DNA of 64,000 nucleotides from Nocardioides ferulae (GTDB taxonomy: Bacteria; Actinomycetota; Actinomycetes; Propionibacteriales; Nocardioidaceae), in NCBI RefSeq assembly GCF_003660455.1, contig NZ_QZVR01000013.1, positions 1-64,000 of the forward strand. The letters run 5' to 3'. The number at the start of each line of letters is the position of its first letter. Position 1 is the first letter of the stretch. Position numbers and translations under genes: made by a program. Shown one piece after another: positions 30,027 to 40,105 of this stretch. The notes beneath the pieces are model-generated. The model was not told the DNA's origin and did not search any database. It worked only from the letters and a program-made list of their open reading frames with translations.

Positions 30027-33000
30027 TCAGAACACCTGCAGCTCCGCGGCGTGCACGATCGTCCCGCGGTCGGAGGCGGTGGCGCAGTCGGTGTCGTTGA
30101 GCGGGTCGTCGTCCTGCTCGCCGGCGTAGCCGGGCCCTCCGGTGCATTGGTTCTCCAGCGCGACCAACCGGATCGCGGCGGCACGGGTGGGCGGCACCCG
30201 GAACGAGCGCAGCGTCAGGTCGGGGGCGACCGGCCGGGGCCGGACCCCCGGGAAGGCATCGCGCGGGGAGACGTAGAAGCGGCGCCAGGTGGCGTCCGCG
30301 GTGTCGCACCCGGCCACGCACGCCTCGAGCGCGAACCGGCGCAGCGCGGTGAACCGCGAGCCGGAGTCGGGGTCGGGGTCGGCCTGCGCCAGGGGGATCG
30401 GCGAGTCCTCGGCGGGCGCCGGGGTGAGCATCGCGCTGACCTGGACCCGGCGGACGCGGTGCACGCCACCGGCCAGGTCGACGGCGACCGACGGCTGCGT
30501 CTCGTCGACGTTCGCGGTGGTGACACCGCCCCAGTTCGTGGCCTCGGTGCCGTCGATCAGGTGCGCGGGGTTGCGCGAGCCCTCGGTCGCCGAGATCACC
30601 GTCGCGCCGGCGGCGGCGGCCGCCAGGTTCCGCGGTGCCCGCACCCGGACCACCCGGTCGCGACCGGGCCGGACGGTCACGGCGAACCGCACGAACCCGC
30701 GGGCCGGCGACGCGAAGAGCAACCGGTAGCGGCCGGGGGCGAAGACCGCGCTGCGCCCCAGCGCGGACTTCGGCAGCGTGTCGGCGACCGGCGTGACCCG
30801 GGCCTCGTAGTGCCCCACGAAGACCCGGCCGCGGCCCGGGGTCCGGAAGGTGATCCGCGCGTTGCGCTCTCGCGGCGAGGCGAAGCTGGGCCGCACCTCG
30901 CTGGAGTCGGCGTCCGGAGTGCTGGCGCCGCGGCCCATCCCGCGGGCGGCGAAGGCCTTCCACAGCACCCGCTGGTTGGCGCCGCCGAACCGCATCCGGT
31001 CGGCGGCCAGCATCGCGTCGCGGGCGTCGAGCATCGACGTCGCCCCCTGCTGGAGCAGGAACGAGTCGAACATCAGCTGCACCCAGCGCCGGTTGCCGGG
31101 GCAGAACTGGGCGGCGAGCGGCGAACGGTCCGCGGTGGCCTGCGCGCAGCGCAGCTGCAGCCGCTCGTCGTCATAGGGGAAGCGACGGTCGTGCTTGCGC
31201 ACCAGCGCCTGCCGGACCGACCACTGGGTGCCGTTCCAGATCTCGCCGTCGGAGTGGACCTCGGCTCCGGTGCTGTCGAAGCCGTAGTCGGAGTAGTTCA
31301 GCGGATTGCGGTTGATGGCGTAGTCGCGGATGGCGACCTGCTTGTTGCCGGTGGCGTAGACGCCGACGGCCCAGATGTTCCCGCCGTTGCGGTAGCCGTG
31401 GCTGAACTGGTACTCCGCGGCGACCAGGTCGCTCCACGACTCACCCATCGCGCCGCCCTGCTCGGAGGTCAGGCCCTCGTCGGGCCCGGCGACCATCCGG
31501 TTGCTGATCGCGTGGGTGTACTCGTGGCCGACGATGCCCATGTCGAGCCCGCCGTCGGTGCAGGGCGCGTAGAACGCGCCGGCGATCGGCTGGAAGAGGT
31601 ACTGGTTGGTGATGCCCGGGATGCCGTCCTGCAGCGTGATCTGGTTGGCGTTGTCGCGGCCCAGGCCGGTGAGGTAGTTCGCGCCGGTGATCGCCCCGGC
31701 CTGCGCGTTGCCGATCTCCGGGTCGCCCTCGACGCCGCCGCGACCGTGGTTCTCGGTCTGCATGTTGTAGTTGTCCTCGGTGAACCCGAGGTAGTAGCTG
31801 TAGTCGTGCATCCGGTTGTGCGAGACGAACAGGTTGGTCACCGACGCGTCGATGTCGTTGCCGCCCGGCACCAGGTTCGCGGGGTTGCACCGGGACTCGT
31901 TCCACGCGTCGGTGAACTCGCCGGCGTACTCGCGGGTGGGGGACACCGGGGCCTGGAACGCGCCGCCCGGCGTCAGCGGGCTGACCCACGCCTCGTGCGT
32001 ATTGGCGTTGTTGCCGATGGTGGTGAGCGTCGAGGTGCCGCTCGCGTCGAGCGCGTCCCAGGGATAGGTCGCGGCCACGTTGCGCAGCGGTCCGGTCGGG
32101 CTGGTGCAGCCGGGGCCGGGCAGCCAGCACGCGGTGACCCGGTTCTGCGGCACGGCGCCGGTGCCGAGCGAGGTCATCGCCGGGTTCGCGGCGAAGTAGG
32201 TCCAGCGGGGCGAGAAGCCCAGGCCGGAGCCGTCGGGGGTCTCGGTGTCGCTGCTGGTGACCAGCAGGGAGTACTGGCCGACCACGGCGGAGGCGGTGTC
32301 GAACGGGCAGACCTGGAGGGTGTAGACGCCGGCGGGGATCCGGTCGGCGGTGTAGGTGGCGACCTCGGGGCTGGTCAGCAGGTCCTGGGTCAGCAGCAGT
32401 TCGCCGTCGGGGTCGAACAGCTTGACCGTGATGTCGTCGACCGGGAGCGCGAGGCCGACCGCGGTGATGGACCTGGTGGCGCCGTCGGTCAGCTCGAACT
32501 CGTGCTCGGGGCCGCAGGTGGTGCCGGTGAACGCGCCGCTGAACACGTCGCTCCGGCTGCTGTTCTCGACCTGGTTCTGCCTGGTCAGGATGTCACCGGT
32601 GACGGCGTCGACGTTGACTGTGTAGGCCATCGCCGTGCCGCCGGCGGCGTCGACCACGTTGGCCTCGAGGACCGGCCGCACCACCGTGATGCCGTCGACG
32701 ACCAGGGGCAGTGCCCGCAGCCGCACCTGCTGCTCCTGCGCGAAGCCGGGGACCGTCAGGCGGGTCCAGCCGGCGCGGACGACGCGGCCGATCCGGTCCG
32801 ACAGGCCGTCGGCGACCTCGTCGGCCAGGGTGGGCCGCACGTCGAGGGCGGCGGCCAGCCAGCCCTCCACCGGGCTGAGGCGAGCGGCCTCGGGGGCGGC
32901 GTCGGTGCGGGCCAGGGAGGAGGAGACATAGGTGATCGCGCCGTCGGCGACCCCGACGGTGACGAGTCCGCCCCGGGCCGGCGCCAGCCCGCCGAAGTCC

Positions 33001-33557
33001 TGCTGGAAGAGCACGGCCCGGGCGGGGCTGTCGATCTCAGTGCCCGAGGGGGTGGACCCGCCGGCGAACTCCTGGGCGCCGACCAGCTCGAGTCGGTCCA
33101 TCTGGTCGGCGTCGAGCCCGAACACCGCGGCGTGGTGGCGCAGCCAGGTGCGCGCCGCCTCGACCGGGTCGGCGGACGTGGCGACGCCGAGCACGCCGTC
33201 GGCCGGAAGCAGCGAGGTGGGGGTGCCGAGGTCGTTCCAGCGCACGTCGACCAGGCCCAGGGAGCGGGCGGCGTCCAGCTGGCTCGCGGCCGGGGCGAGG
33301 CGCTCGCCGATGTCGAGGTCCGACAGCGCGGCGACCGGGTCGCCGAGCGTGAGCGGGCCGCCCGGCCCGGCCTCGCTCGCTGCCGCTGGCGCCGTCGTGG
33401 CGGCTGAGGCGGGGGCGACGGGGATGGTCAGCCCCGTGAGCCCTGGCAGCAGAGCGGTGGCGGCGAGCGCGAGCGCCCCGGTGGCGAGCCGAGTCCGGCG
33501 GCGCGGCCGAGCGCCGGCTGGCCGGCCCTCGATGCTGGTGTTGGTCCCACTGTCCAT
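30027..33557 (-). CDS. Secreted M36 (fungalysin) metallopeptidase with PPC and discoidin-like domains
   Basis: 1176 residues. The signal region has an arginine-rich stretch ([18 protein letters not shown]) and an ASAA cleavage site near residue 50; it could be Tat- or Sec-dependent. A FTP/PepSY-like inhibitory propeptide follows, then a PPC-like beta domain inserted near 320-400. The M36 catalytic domain carries zinc motif HEYTH (678-682) and third ligand Glu706 in GESWSD. The C-terminal part contains an F5/8-type-C-like module ([16 protein letters not shown]). It degrades extracellular protein. ATG 33557 is preferred to an ATG 46 codons upstream because it places the signal peptide properly. 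It stands alone among glucan genes. Confidence 0.9.
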   Translation of the reverse strand: MDSGTNTSIEGRPAGARPRRRTRLATGALALAATALLPGLTGLTIPVAPASAATTAPAAASEAGPGGPLTLGDPVAALSDLDIGERLAPAASQLDAARSLGLVDVRWNDLGTPTSLLPADGVLGVATSADPVEAARTWLRHHAAVFGLDADQMDRLELVGAQEFAGGSTPSGTEIDSPARAVLFQQDFGGLAPARGGLVTVGVADGAITYVSSSLARTDAAPEAARLSPVEGWLAAALDVRPTLADEVADGLSDRIGRVVRAGWTRLTVPGFAQEQQVRLRALPLVVDGITVVRPVLEANVVDAAGGTAMAYTVNVDAVTGDILTRQNQVENSSRSDVFSGAFTGTTCGPEHEFELTDGATRSITAVGLALPVDDITVKLFDPDGELLLTQDLLTSPEVATYTADRIPAGVYTLQVCPFDTASAVVGQYSLLVTSSDTETPDGSGLGFSPRWTYFAANPAMTSLGTGAVPQNRVTACWLPGPGCTSPTGPLRNVAATYPWDALDASGTSTLTTIGNNANTHEAWVSPLTPGGAFQAPVSPTREYAGEFTDAWNESRCNPANLVPGGNDIDASVTNLFVSHNRMHDYSYYLGFTEDNYNMQTENHGRGGVEGDPEIGNAQAGAITGANYLTGLGRDNANQITLQDGIPGITNQYLFQPIAGAFYAPCTDGGLDMGIVGHEYTHAISNRMVAGPDEGLTSEQGGAMGESWSDLVAAEYQFSHGYRNGGNIWAVGVYATGNKQVAIRDYAINRNPLNYSDYGFDSTGAEVHSDGEIWNGTQWSVRQALVRKHDRRFPYDDERLQLRCAQATADRSPLAAQFCPGNRRWVQLMFDSFLLQQGATSMLDARDAMLAADRMRFGGANQRVLWKAFAARGMGRGASTPDADSSEVRPSFASPRERNARITFRTPGRGRVFVGHYEARVTPVADTLPKSALGRSAVFAPGRYRLLFASPARGFVRFAVTVRPGRDRVVRVRAPRNLAAAAAGATVISATEGSRNPAHLIDGTEATNWGGVTTANVDETQPSVAVDLAGGVHRVRRVQVSAMLTPAPAEDSPIPLAQADPDPDSGSRFTALRRFALEACVAGCDTADATWRRFYVSPRDAFPGVRPRPVAPDLTLRSFRVPPTRAAAIRLVALENQCTGGPGYAGEQDDDPLNDTDCATASDRGTIVHAAELQVF

Positions 33558-33682
33558 GTCCCGCCAACGCGGTTTTGCCCGAGGCGTCACGCTCGGGCCT
33601 CTCGGCCCGGGTTCCGCCAGGTTCTGGACAAACTTGGCGACGCTCCGGGGAGCGTGGGGGCAGGCCGGTTCGGCCGAAAGAG

Positions 33683-33711
33683 TTGGATCGTTCAAGTGGA
33701 ACCGTTAGCGT
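33683..33711 (+). promoter_or_regulatory. Leaderless promoter of glgP
   Basis: TTGGAT (33683-33688), exactly 17 bases, then TAGCGT (33706-33711), followed by six bases and GTG 33718. The surrounding stretch (AAAGAGTTGGATCGTTCAAG) is notably A/T-rich for this genome. Confidence 0.7.
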
Positions 33712-33717
33712 CGTCCC

Positions 33718-36312
33718 GTGCGTGCTATTCGTCGCTTCACCGTCCGCCCTGTCCTGCCTCCTGCCCTCGCCGCTCTCGGTGAGCTCGCCGGGAACCTGCG
33801 CTGGTCCTGGCACCCCGAGACCCAAGACGTCTTCGAGGCCGTCGACGCCGACCTGTGGGCGGCCACCGGCCACGACCCGGTCCGGCTGCTCGGCTCGGTG
33901 GGGCGCGACCGCTTCGAGCAGCTCGCCGCCGACCCGGCGTTCCTCGAGCGTCTCGAGGCCGCTCGCGGCGACCTGGAGGGCTACCTCACCGGCGACCGCT
34001 GGTACCAGCAGAAGATGCTCGGCGGCGACGGTGACGCCGGACCCCGGGCGATCGGCTACTTCAGCCCCGAGTTCGGCATCGCCGCGGTGCTGCCGCAGTA
34101 CAGCGGCGGACTCGGGATCCTGGCCGGTGACCACCTCAAGGCGGCCAGCGACCTCGGGGTGCCGATCATCGGCGTCGGGCTGCTCTACCGGCACGGCTAC
34201 TTCGACCAGGCGCTCTCGCGTGAGGGCTGGCAGCAGGAGACCTACCCGGTCCTCGACCCCGACGGCCTGCCGCTGTCGCTGCTGCGCGAGGCCGACGGGC
34301 GCCGGGCCACGATCACGATCGCGCTGCCCGACGAGCCCGACCTCACCGCCCGCATCTGGGTCGCCCAGGTCGGCCGGGTCCCCCTGCTGCTGCTCGACTC
34401 CGACGTCGAGGAGAACCTCGACCACGTGCGCGACGTCACCGACCGGCTCTACGGCGGCAACAGCGAGCACCGGCTGCGCCAGGAGCTGCTGCTCGGTGTC
34501 GGCGGCGTCCGGGCGCTGCGCGCCTTCTCCCGGATCACCGGGGCACCCGAGCCCGAGGTCTTCCACACCAACGAGGGGCACGCCGGCTTCCTCGGACTGG
34601 AGCGGATCCGCGAGCTCACCGTCGCCGAGGGCGGGCCGAAGCTCGACTTCGACACCGCGCTCGAGGTCAGCCGCGGATCCACGGTCTTCACCACCCACAC
34701 GCCGGTGCCCGCGGGCATCGACCGGTTCCCGCGGACGCTGATCGAGCAGTACTTCGAGGTCGGCGGCGCCACCCCCGGCGTACCGGTCGACCGGGTGCTG
34801 AGCCTCGGTGCCGAGGACTACGAGGGCGGTGACCCCACGGTCTTCAACATGGCCGTGATGGGCTTCCGCCTCGCCCAGCGCGCCAACGGCGTCTCCCAGT
34901 TGCACGGTCACGTCAGCCGCGACATGTTCAACGGCCTGTGGCCGGCCTTCGACGAGGCCGAGGTGCCGATCGGCTCGATCACCAACGGCGTGCACGCCCC
35001 CAGCTGGGTGCCGCGCGAGGTGTTCGCGCTGGTCGAGGGCCGGGTGCACCCGACCGACGGGGTCGGCGAGCCCGACGAGTTCTGGGCCGCCGTCGACGAC
35101 ATCCCCGGCGCCGCGATCTGGTCGACCAAGCGCCGCCTGCGCGAGCGCCTGGTCGCCGACGCCCGGCGGCGGCTGCGTGCCTCGTGGCAGCACCGCGGCG
35201 CCGCGACCGCGGAGCTCGGCTGGATCGACTCCGTGCTCGACCCCGACGTGCTCACGATCGGCTTCGCCCGGCGCGCCGCGTCCTACAAGCGGCTGACGCT
35301 GATGATGCGCGACCCCGAGCGGCTCAAGCGGCTGCTGCTCGACCCGGAGCGGCCCGTCCAGCTGGTCATCGCCGGCAAGGCCCACCCCGCCGACGACGGC
35401 GGCAAGAAGCTGATCCAGGAGATCGTCCGGCTCTCCGACGACCCCGAGATCCGGCACCGCATCGTCTACCTGCCCAACTACGACATCTCGATGGCGCAGC
35501 CGCTCTACCCCGGCTGCGACGTGTGGCTGAACAACCCGCTGCGCCCCTACGAGGCGTGCGGCACCTCCGGCATGAAGGCGGCGCTGAACGGCGGGCTCAA
35601 CCTGTCGATCCTCGACGGCTGGTGGGACGAGTGGTACGACGGCGACAACGGGTGGGCGATCCCCACCGCCGACGGCGTCGACGACATCGACCGGCGCGAC
35701 GACCTCGAGGCCACGGCGCTCTACGACCTGATCGAGAACGACGTGGCACCGCGGTTCTACGACGTCGACGCCGACGGGCTGCCGGCCCGGTGGCTGGAGA
35801 TGGTGCGGCACACGCTGAAGTCGCTGGGTCCCAAGGTGCTCGCCACCCGGATGGTCTCCGACTACGTGCAGCAGCTCTACGCCCCCGCCGCGCTCACCGG
35901 TCGCCGGCTCAACTCCGACTACACCGGGGCCGCCGAGCTGGCCGCGTGGAAGAAGCGGGTCAAGGGCGGGTGGCCGGCCGTGCGGGTCGAGCACGTCGAG
36001 AGCAGCGGGATCGGAGACACCCCCGAGGTCGGCCAGGTGATGGCCGTCCGGGCGTTCGTGTCGCTCGGCGAGCTCAGCCCCGACGACGTCGAGGTGCAGC
36101 TCGTGCACGGGGCCATCAACGCCCACGACGAGCTGACCCGCACGATGGTCGAGCCGCTGCACGCCGCCGAGGAGTACGAAGGCGGCCGGCATCGCTTCGA
36201 CGGCCGGGTCGAGCTCGACCGGGGTGGCTCGTTCGGCTACACGGTCCGGGTCGTGCCCAAGCACCCGCTGATGATCGCCTCCGCCGAGCTCGGGCTGGTG
36301 GCCGTGCCCTGA
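33718..36312 (+). CDS. glgP: Alpha-glucan phosphorylase (short GT35 type)
   Basis: 864 residues. It releases glucose-1-phosphate from alpha-1,4-glucan ends with phosphate. An N-terminal DUF3417-type domain (about 1-120) is followed by the GT35 catalytic region: GYFSPEFGI, GGLGILAGDHLKAASDLG, FHTNEGHAGF, and the PLP-phosphate motif ACGTSGMKAALNGG near residue 620. The start is GTG 33718, apparently leaderless. It is the degradative counterpart of the adjacent GlgE route. It converges with glgX (debranching), so breakdown of the polymer needs both flanking genes. Confidence 0.94.
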   Translation: MRAIRRFTVRPVLPPALAALGELAGNLRWSWHPETQDVFEAVDADLWAATGHDPVRLLGSVGRDRFEQLAADPAFLERLEAARGDLEGYLTGDRWYQQKMLGGDGDAGPRAIGYFSPEFGIAAVLPQYSGGLGILAGDHLKAASDLGVPIIGVGLLYRHGYFDQALSREGWQQETYPVLDPDGLPLSLLREADGRRATITIALPDEPDLTARIWVAQVGRVPLLLLDSDVEENLDHVRDVTDRLYGGNSEHRLRQELLLGVGGVRALRAFSRITGAPEPEVFHTNEGHAGFLGLERIRELTVAEGGPKLDFDTALEVSRGSTVFTTHTPVPAGIDRFPRTLIEQYFEVGGATPGVPVDRVLSLGAEDYEGGDPTVFNMAVMGFRLAQRANGVSQLHGHVSRDMFNGLWPAFDEAEVPIGSITNGVHAPSWVPREVFALVEGRVHPTDGVGEPDEFWAAVDDIPGAAIWSTKRRLRERLVADARRRLRASWQHRGAATAELGWIDSVLDPDVLTIGFARRAASYKRLTLMMRDPERLKRLLLDPERPVQLVIAGKAHPADDGGKKLIQEIVRLSDDPEIRHRIVYLPNYDISMAQPLYPGCDVWLNNPLRPYEACGTSGMKAALNGGLNLSILDGWWDEWYDGDNGWAIPTADGVDDIDRRDDLEATALYDLIENDVAPRFYDVDADGLPARWLEMVRHTLKSLGPKVLATRMVSDYVQQLYAPAALTGRRLNSDYTGAAELAAWKKRVKGGWPAVRVEHVESSGIGDTPEVGQVMAVRAFVSLGELSPDDVEVQLVHGAINAHDELTRTMVEPLHAAEEYEGGRHRFDGRVELDRGGSFGYTVRVVPKHPLMIASAELGLVAVP

Positions 36313-36345
36313 GCCGGGCTGAGCGAGCCTCCCGCTGGAACCGCT

Positions 36346-36382
36346 CCGGACCCCCGTTCCCCATCAGGGGGCGGGGGTCCGG
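36346..36382. terminator. Shared terminator between glgP and glgX
   Basis: CCGGACCCCCG… (36346-36360) pairs with …CGGGGGTCCGG (36367-36382); about 11 perfect pairs at the base plus further G/C pairs towards a short loop. It serves the two convergent genes. Confidence 0.75.
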
Positions 36383-36387
36383 TGCGT

Positions 36388-38532
36388 TCAGGACTGCTGG
36401 AGCACGACCACCGTGCGGGCCCCGAGCGTGAGGTGGTCGTCGGGCTCGACCACGGATCCCACCGGCAGGCGGGTGTCGGTCGAGACGACCACCTCGGCGG
36501 TGCTGTTCCAGTGGCCGCCGGGCAGCTCGACGCGCTGCGGCTCCGGTCCGGCGTGCAGCCAGAGCAGGAACGAGGCGTCGTGCAGCTGCTCGCCGCGCGG
36601 CCCGGGTGCGCGCAGCGGGGCACCGGAGACGAACATGCCGACCGTGTGCAACGACTCGTCGTGCCAGTCCTCGCCGGTCATCTCCCGACCCGACGGGTGC
36701 ACCCAGGCGACGTCCTTGGGCCCGCCGACCACCGCCGGCCGGCCCTCGAACCAGTGCCGCTGGCGCAGCGCCGGATGCTCCCGGCGCAGGCGCAGCGCCT
36801 GCTTGGTGACCTCGTAGACGTCGAGCCAGGCGTCGTCGGCGGACCAGTCGATCCAGGAGATCTCGTTGTCCTGGCAGTAGGCGTTGTTGTTCCCGCGCTG
36901 GGTGCGGCCGCGCTCGTCGCCCGCGGTGATCATCGGCACCCCGTTGGACAGGCAGAGCGTGGCCATCAGGTTCGCGGCCTGCCGGCGTCGCAGCGCGAGG
37001 ATCTCGGCGTCGTCGGTCTCGCCCTCGGCCCCGTGGTTCCAGGAGCGGTTGTTGTCGGTGCCGTCGCGGTTGTCCTCGCCGTTGGCCTCGTTGTGCTTGT
37101 GGTTGTAGGAGACCAGGTCGCGCACGGTGAAGCCGTCGTGGGCGGTGATGAAGTTGACCGAGGCGTACGGCGAGCGGCCGTCGTCGGCGTACAGGTCCGA
37201 GGAGCCGGCGAGCCGGGTGGAGAGGGTGCGGATGCCGGCGGAGCGGCCCAGCCAGAAGTCGCGGGTCTCGTCGCGGAACTGGTCGTTCCACTCCACCCAG
37301 GGCGAGGGGAACTCGCCCACCCGGTAGCCGTCCATCGAGGCGTCCCAGGGTTCCGCGATCAGCTTGAGGTCGCGCAGCAGCGGATCCTGACCGATCGTGG
37401 TCAGCAGCGCGGAGCGCATGTCGACGCGGTGGTCGGTGCGTGAGAGGGCGGAGAGCAGGTCGAAGCGGAAGCCGTCGACGCGCATCTCGGTGGCCCAGTA
37501 GCGCAGCGAGTCGAGGATCATCCGCAGCGCGAAGGGGTGGCCGGTGTCGACGGTATTGCCGCAGCCGGTGACGTCCCAGTAGGCGTCGCCGGCGTTGGGG
37601 TCGCCGGGGTTCACCCGCTGGTAGATCGAGTCGTCGAGCCCGCGGAACGACAGCGTCGGTCCGGCGGGACCGCCTTCGGCGGTGTGGTTGTAGACCACGT
37701 CGAGGATCACCTCGATGCCCGCGGCGTGGAACGCCTTGACCATCGCCTTGAACTCGTTGACCTGCTGGCCCCGGTCGCCCCAGGCGGCGTAGCCGGCGTG
37801 GGGGGCGAAGAAGCCGATCGAGTTGTAGCCCCAGTAGTTGCGCAGCCCGCGGGTGAGCACGGACGGCTCCGAGAGGAACTGGTGCACCGGCAACAGCTCG
37901 ACGGCGGTGACGCCGAGGTCGCGCAGGTAGTCGATCACCGCGGGGGAGGCCAGGCCGGCGTAGCTGCCGCGCAGCTCCTCGGGGACCCGGTCGTGCAGTG
38001 CGGTCATGCCCTTGACGTGCAGCTCGTAGACGACGCTGTCGGTCCAGCGGTGCCCCGGCGGCCGGTCGCCGGCCCAGTCGAACCCGTCGTCGACGACCAC
38101 GCTGAACGGGACCGCGCCGACGGAGTCGAGGGCGCTGGGCCGGTCGAAGGACTCCATGTCGTAGCCGAAGATCGCCGGGTCGACGGTGAGGTCGCCCGAG
38201 AAGGCCCGCGCGTAGGGGTCCATCAGCAGCTTCGCGCTGTTGAACCGGAGCCCGTGCGCGGGCTCCCACGGGCCGGCGGCGCGGTAGCCGTAGCGGGTGC
38301 CGACGGCGACGCCGGGGATCGCCCCGTGCCAAATGCCGAGCGTCCGCTCGGTGAGACGGTGGCGGGTCTCGTGGCCGTCGTCGTCGAACAGGCAGACCCA
38401 CACGCCGGTGGCCTCCGGGGCCCACACCGCGAAGTTCGTGGCCTCCTGGCCCCAGGTGGATCCGAGGGGCGAGTGGCGACCGGGCCACACGTCGGCCCGG
38501 TCGTCGTGGGAGCGCCAGGTTCCGGGGGTCAC
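36388..38532 (-). CDS. glgX: Glycogen debranching enzyme GlgX
   Basis: 714 residues, GH13 subfamily 11 (isoamylase type). It hydrolyses alpha-1,6 branches of phosphorylase-limited glucan. An N-terminal CBM48 domain precedes the barrel with Asp in DGFRFDLLSALSR, Glu in LIAEPWDASMDGYRVGEFP and Asp in FITAHDGFTVRDLVSYN. The GlgX hallmark NEANGEDNRDGTDNNRSWN is complete. Start GTG 38532; AACAAT six bases upstream may be a weak -10 box. It acts with GlgP on the polymer made by the GlgE operon. Confidence 0.94.
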   Translation of the reverse strand: MTPGTWRSHDDRADVWPGRHSPLGSTWGQEATNFAVWAPEATGVWVCLFDDDGHETRHRLTERTLGIWHGAIPGVAVGTRYGYRAAGPWEPAHGLRFNSAKLLMDPYARAFSGDLTVDPAIFGYDMESFDRPSALDSVGAVPFSVVVDDGFDWAGDRPPGHRWTDSVVYELHVKGMTALHDRVPEELRGSYAGLASPAVIDYLRDLGVTAVELLPVHQFLSEPSVLTRGLRNYWGYNSIGFFAPHAGYAAWGDRGQQVNEFKAMVKAFHAAGIEVILDVVYNHTAEGGPAGPTLSFRGLDDSIYQRVNPGDPNAGDAYWDVTGCGNTVDTGHPFALRMILDSLRYWATEMRVDGFRFDLLSALSRTDHRVDMRSALLTTIGQDPLLRDLKLIAEPWDASMDGYRVGEFPSPWVEWNDQFRDETRDFWLGRSAGIRTLSTRLAGSSDLYADDGRSPYASVNFITAHDGFTVRDLVSYNHKHNEANGEDNRDGTDNNRSWNHGAEGETDDAEILALRRRQAANLMATLCLSNGVPMITAGDERGRTQRGNNNAYCQDNEISWIDWSADDAWLDVYEVTKQALRLRREHPALRQRHWFEGRPAVVGGPKDVAWVHPSGREMTGEDWHDESLHTVGMFVSGAPLRAPGPRGEQLHDASFLLWLHAGPEPQRVELPGGHWNSTAEVVVSTDTRLPVGSVVEPDDHLTLGARTVVVLQQS

Positions 38533-38713
38533 CGCACGATTGTTGCGGACCGGGCACAATGCCCGCAGCCGGTACCCTGCGGCGCGCCCGCGGAGTTCAG
38601 CCGGGCTCCGCCGGATTGCACCGGTCGGTGAGCCGTGGGACCGCCCAGCACGCAACCGATCACACCGACCGATCACACCGACCGCACGCCGATCACAGGA
38701 GATGGAGCGACAC

Positions 38714-39523
38714 ATGGCTGACGTCAGCGCAGGACCGGGGGAGTCGCGAGAGTTCGTCCGGCTGGAGGTGGCCGACGGGGTCGGCACGATCCGGCTGGAC
38801 CGGCCCAAGATGAACGCGCTGGACGCCCAGGTGCAGGAGGAGATCCGCTCCGCCGCCATCGAGGCCACCGAGCGCGACGACGTCAAGGCGGTCGTGGTCT
38901 ACGGCGGCGAGCGGGTCTTCGCCGCCGGCGCGGACATCAAGGAGATGGCCGCGATGTCCTACACCGACATGGTCAAGCGCTCCGGCGGGCTGCAGTCCGC
39001 GTTCACGGCCGTGGCCAGGATCCCGAAGCCGGTCGTCGCCGCGGTCACCGGCTACGCGCTCGGCGGCGGCTGCGAGCTGGCGCTGTGCTGCGACGTCCGG
39101 TTCGCCGCCGAGGACGCCGTGCTCGGCCAGCCCGAGATCCTGCTCGGCATCATCCCCGGCGCCGGCGGCACCCAGCGGCTGACCCGGCTGGTCGGCCCCA
39201 GCAAGGCGAAGGACCTGGTGTTCACCGGACGCTTCGTCAAGGCCGACGAGGCACTGGCGATCGGCCTGGTCGACCGGGTGCTGCCGAAGGAGCGCGTCTA
39301 CGAGGAGGCCCTGGCCTGGGCCCGGCAGTTCGCCGGCGCCGCGACGTACGCCGTGCGCGCGGCGAAGGAGAGCATCGACCGGGGCCTCGAGGTCGACCTC
39401 GACACCGGGCTGGAGATCGAGCGGCAGCAGTTCGCGGCCCTGTTCGCCACCGAGGACCGCACGATCGGCATGGGCTCCTTCATCGAGAACGGGCCCGGCA
39501 AGGCCCGGTTCGAGGGCCGGTGA
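38714..39523 (+). CDS. Enoyl-CoA hydratase/isomerase (crotonase family)
   Basis: 269 residues of the crotonase fold. The oxyanion-hole loop FAAGADIKEMAAM and the second loop GYALGGGCELALCCDVRFA are present, with catalytic Glu positions in GQPEILLGIIPGAGGTQRLTR. This matches short-chain enoyl-CoA hydratases of beta-oxidation/butyryl-CoA type, which could supply crotonyl-CoA. ATG 38714 has GGAG six bases upstream; ATG 38702 is a possible extension by four codons. A small membrane protein follows after seven bases. Confidence 0.9.
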   Translation: MADVSAGPGESREFVRLEVADGVGTIRLDRPKMNALDAQVQEEIRSAAIEATERDDVKAVVVYGGERVFAAGADIKEMAAMSYTDMVKRSGGLQSAFTAVARIPKPVVAAVTGYALGGGCELALCCDVRFAAEDAVLGQPEILLGIIPGAGGTQRLTRLVGPSKAKDLVFTGRFVKADEALAIGLVDRVLPKERVYEEALAWARQFAGAATYAVRAAKESIDRGLEVDLDTGLEIERQQFAALFATEDRTIGMGSFIENGPGKARFEGR

Positions 39524-39530
39524 GGCGGCG

Positions 39531-39866
39531 ATGAGCCGGCAGGCCACGAAGGAGACCCCGACGGCCTCCCGGGTCCGTGTGCTCGCCGCGCGGGTGCTGT
39601 GGACGGTCTGCGTGCTCGCCGCGCTGGTGCTGGCGCTCGGCGCGCTGCTGATCGCGCTCGACGCCAACCGGGACAACAACCTGGTCACCTTCGTGCTCGA
39701 CCTCGCGGACGCGCTCGACCTGGGCGTGTTCTCGATGGAGAACGGCATCAAGGAGTGGACCGAGGGCGAGAACGCCGAAACCAAGAACGCGCTGTTCAAC
39801 TGGGGTCTGGGCGCCGTCGCCTGGCTGGTGCTCGGCCGTCTCCTGGACCGGCTGGTCCGCCCCTGA
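39531..39866 (+). CDS. Small two-helix membrane protein
   Basis: 111 residues with hydrophobic helices at about 20-43 and 90-105 and an acidic loop between (SMENGIKEWTEGENAETK). I do not recognise the family. It lies seven bases after the enoyl-CoA hydratase stop and is probably co-transcribed with it. Confidence 0.65.
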   Translation: MSRQATKETPTASRVRVLAARVLWTVCVLAALVLALGALLIALDANRDNNLVTFVLDLADALDLGVFSMENGIKEWTEGENAETKNALFNWGLGAVAWLVLGRLLDRLVRP

Positions 39867-39888
39867 CGCGGGCCCGGATCGAGGGAGC

Positions 39889-39903
39889 GTGACAGTGTCA
39901 CTG
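39889..39903. promoter_or_regulatory. Overlapping palindromes upstream of etfBA
   Basis: GTGACA-G-TGTCAC (39889-39901) is a perfect 13-base palindrome; shifted four bases, CAGTG-T-CACTG (39893-39903) is a second one. GACAGTGTCACTGT-type sites are typical of TetR-family regulators of acyl-CoA metabolism. The site lies 26 bases upstream of the probable -35 of the etfB promoter. Confidence 0.55.
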
Positions 39904-39928
39904 TGAGGGAACGCACCGCGGACCCGTG

Positions 39929-39957
39929 TTTCGCGGTGGGTACCTCGACGGTAGCCT
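39929..39957 (+). promoter_or_regulatory. Probable etfBA promoter
   Basis: TTTCGC (39929-39934), 17-base spacer, TAGCCT (39952-39957). This gives a 5' leader of about 140 bases before the etfB ATG. Confidence 0.5.
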
Positions 39958-40105
39958 CACGACGCCACCACGACACCGGACCGACACCGGGCCGCCGCTG
40001 GGCCGACTGTGGTCGATGCAGCAGTCGCCGGCGAGATTCACCACCCACAGGTGCCATCGGGTGCCACAACGAGTCCACAGGAGGGGCCGCACCGGCCACA
40101 CCACC

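Noticed and set aside
30051..33407. Long plus-strand open frame opposite the M36 peptidase
   Set aside because: Shadow of the metallopeptidase gene; no domain or start signal.
33037..36264. Very long minus-strand open frame (over 1000 codons) through glgP
   Set aside because: High-GC DNA keeps the antisense frame of real genes open; the translation is low-complexity and glgP on the plus strand has full domain matches.
36346..36382. Hairpin as a riboswitch of glgX
   Set aside because: It lies at the 3' end of two convergent genes, where a terminator is expected.
40078..40083. AGGAGG as Shine-Dalgarno of etfB
   Set aside because: More than 20 bases before the ATG, too far; no alternative in-frame start fits.
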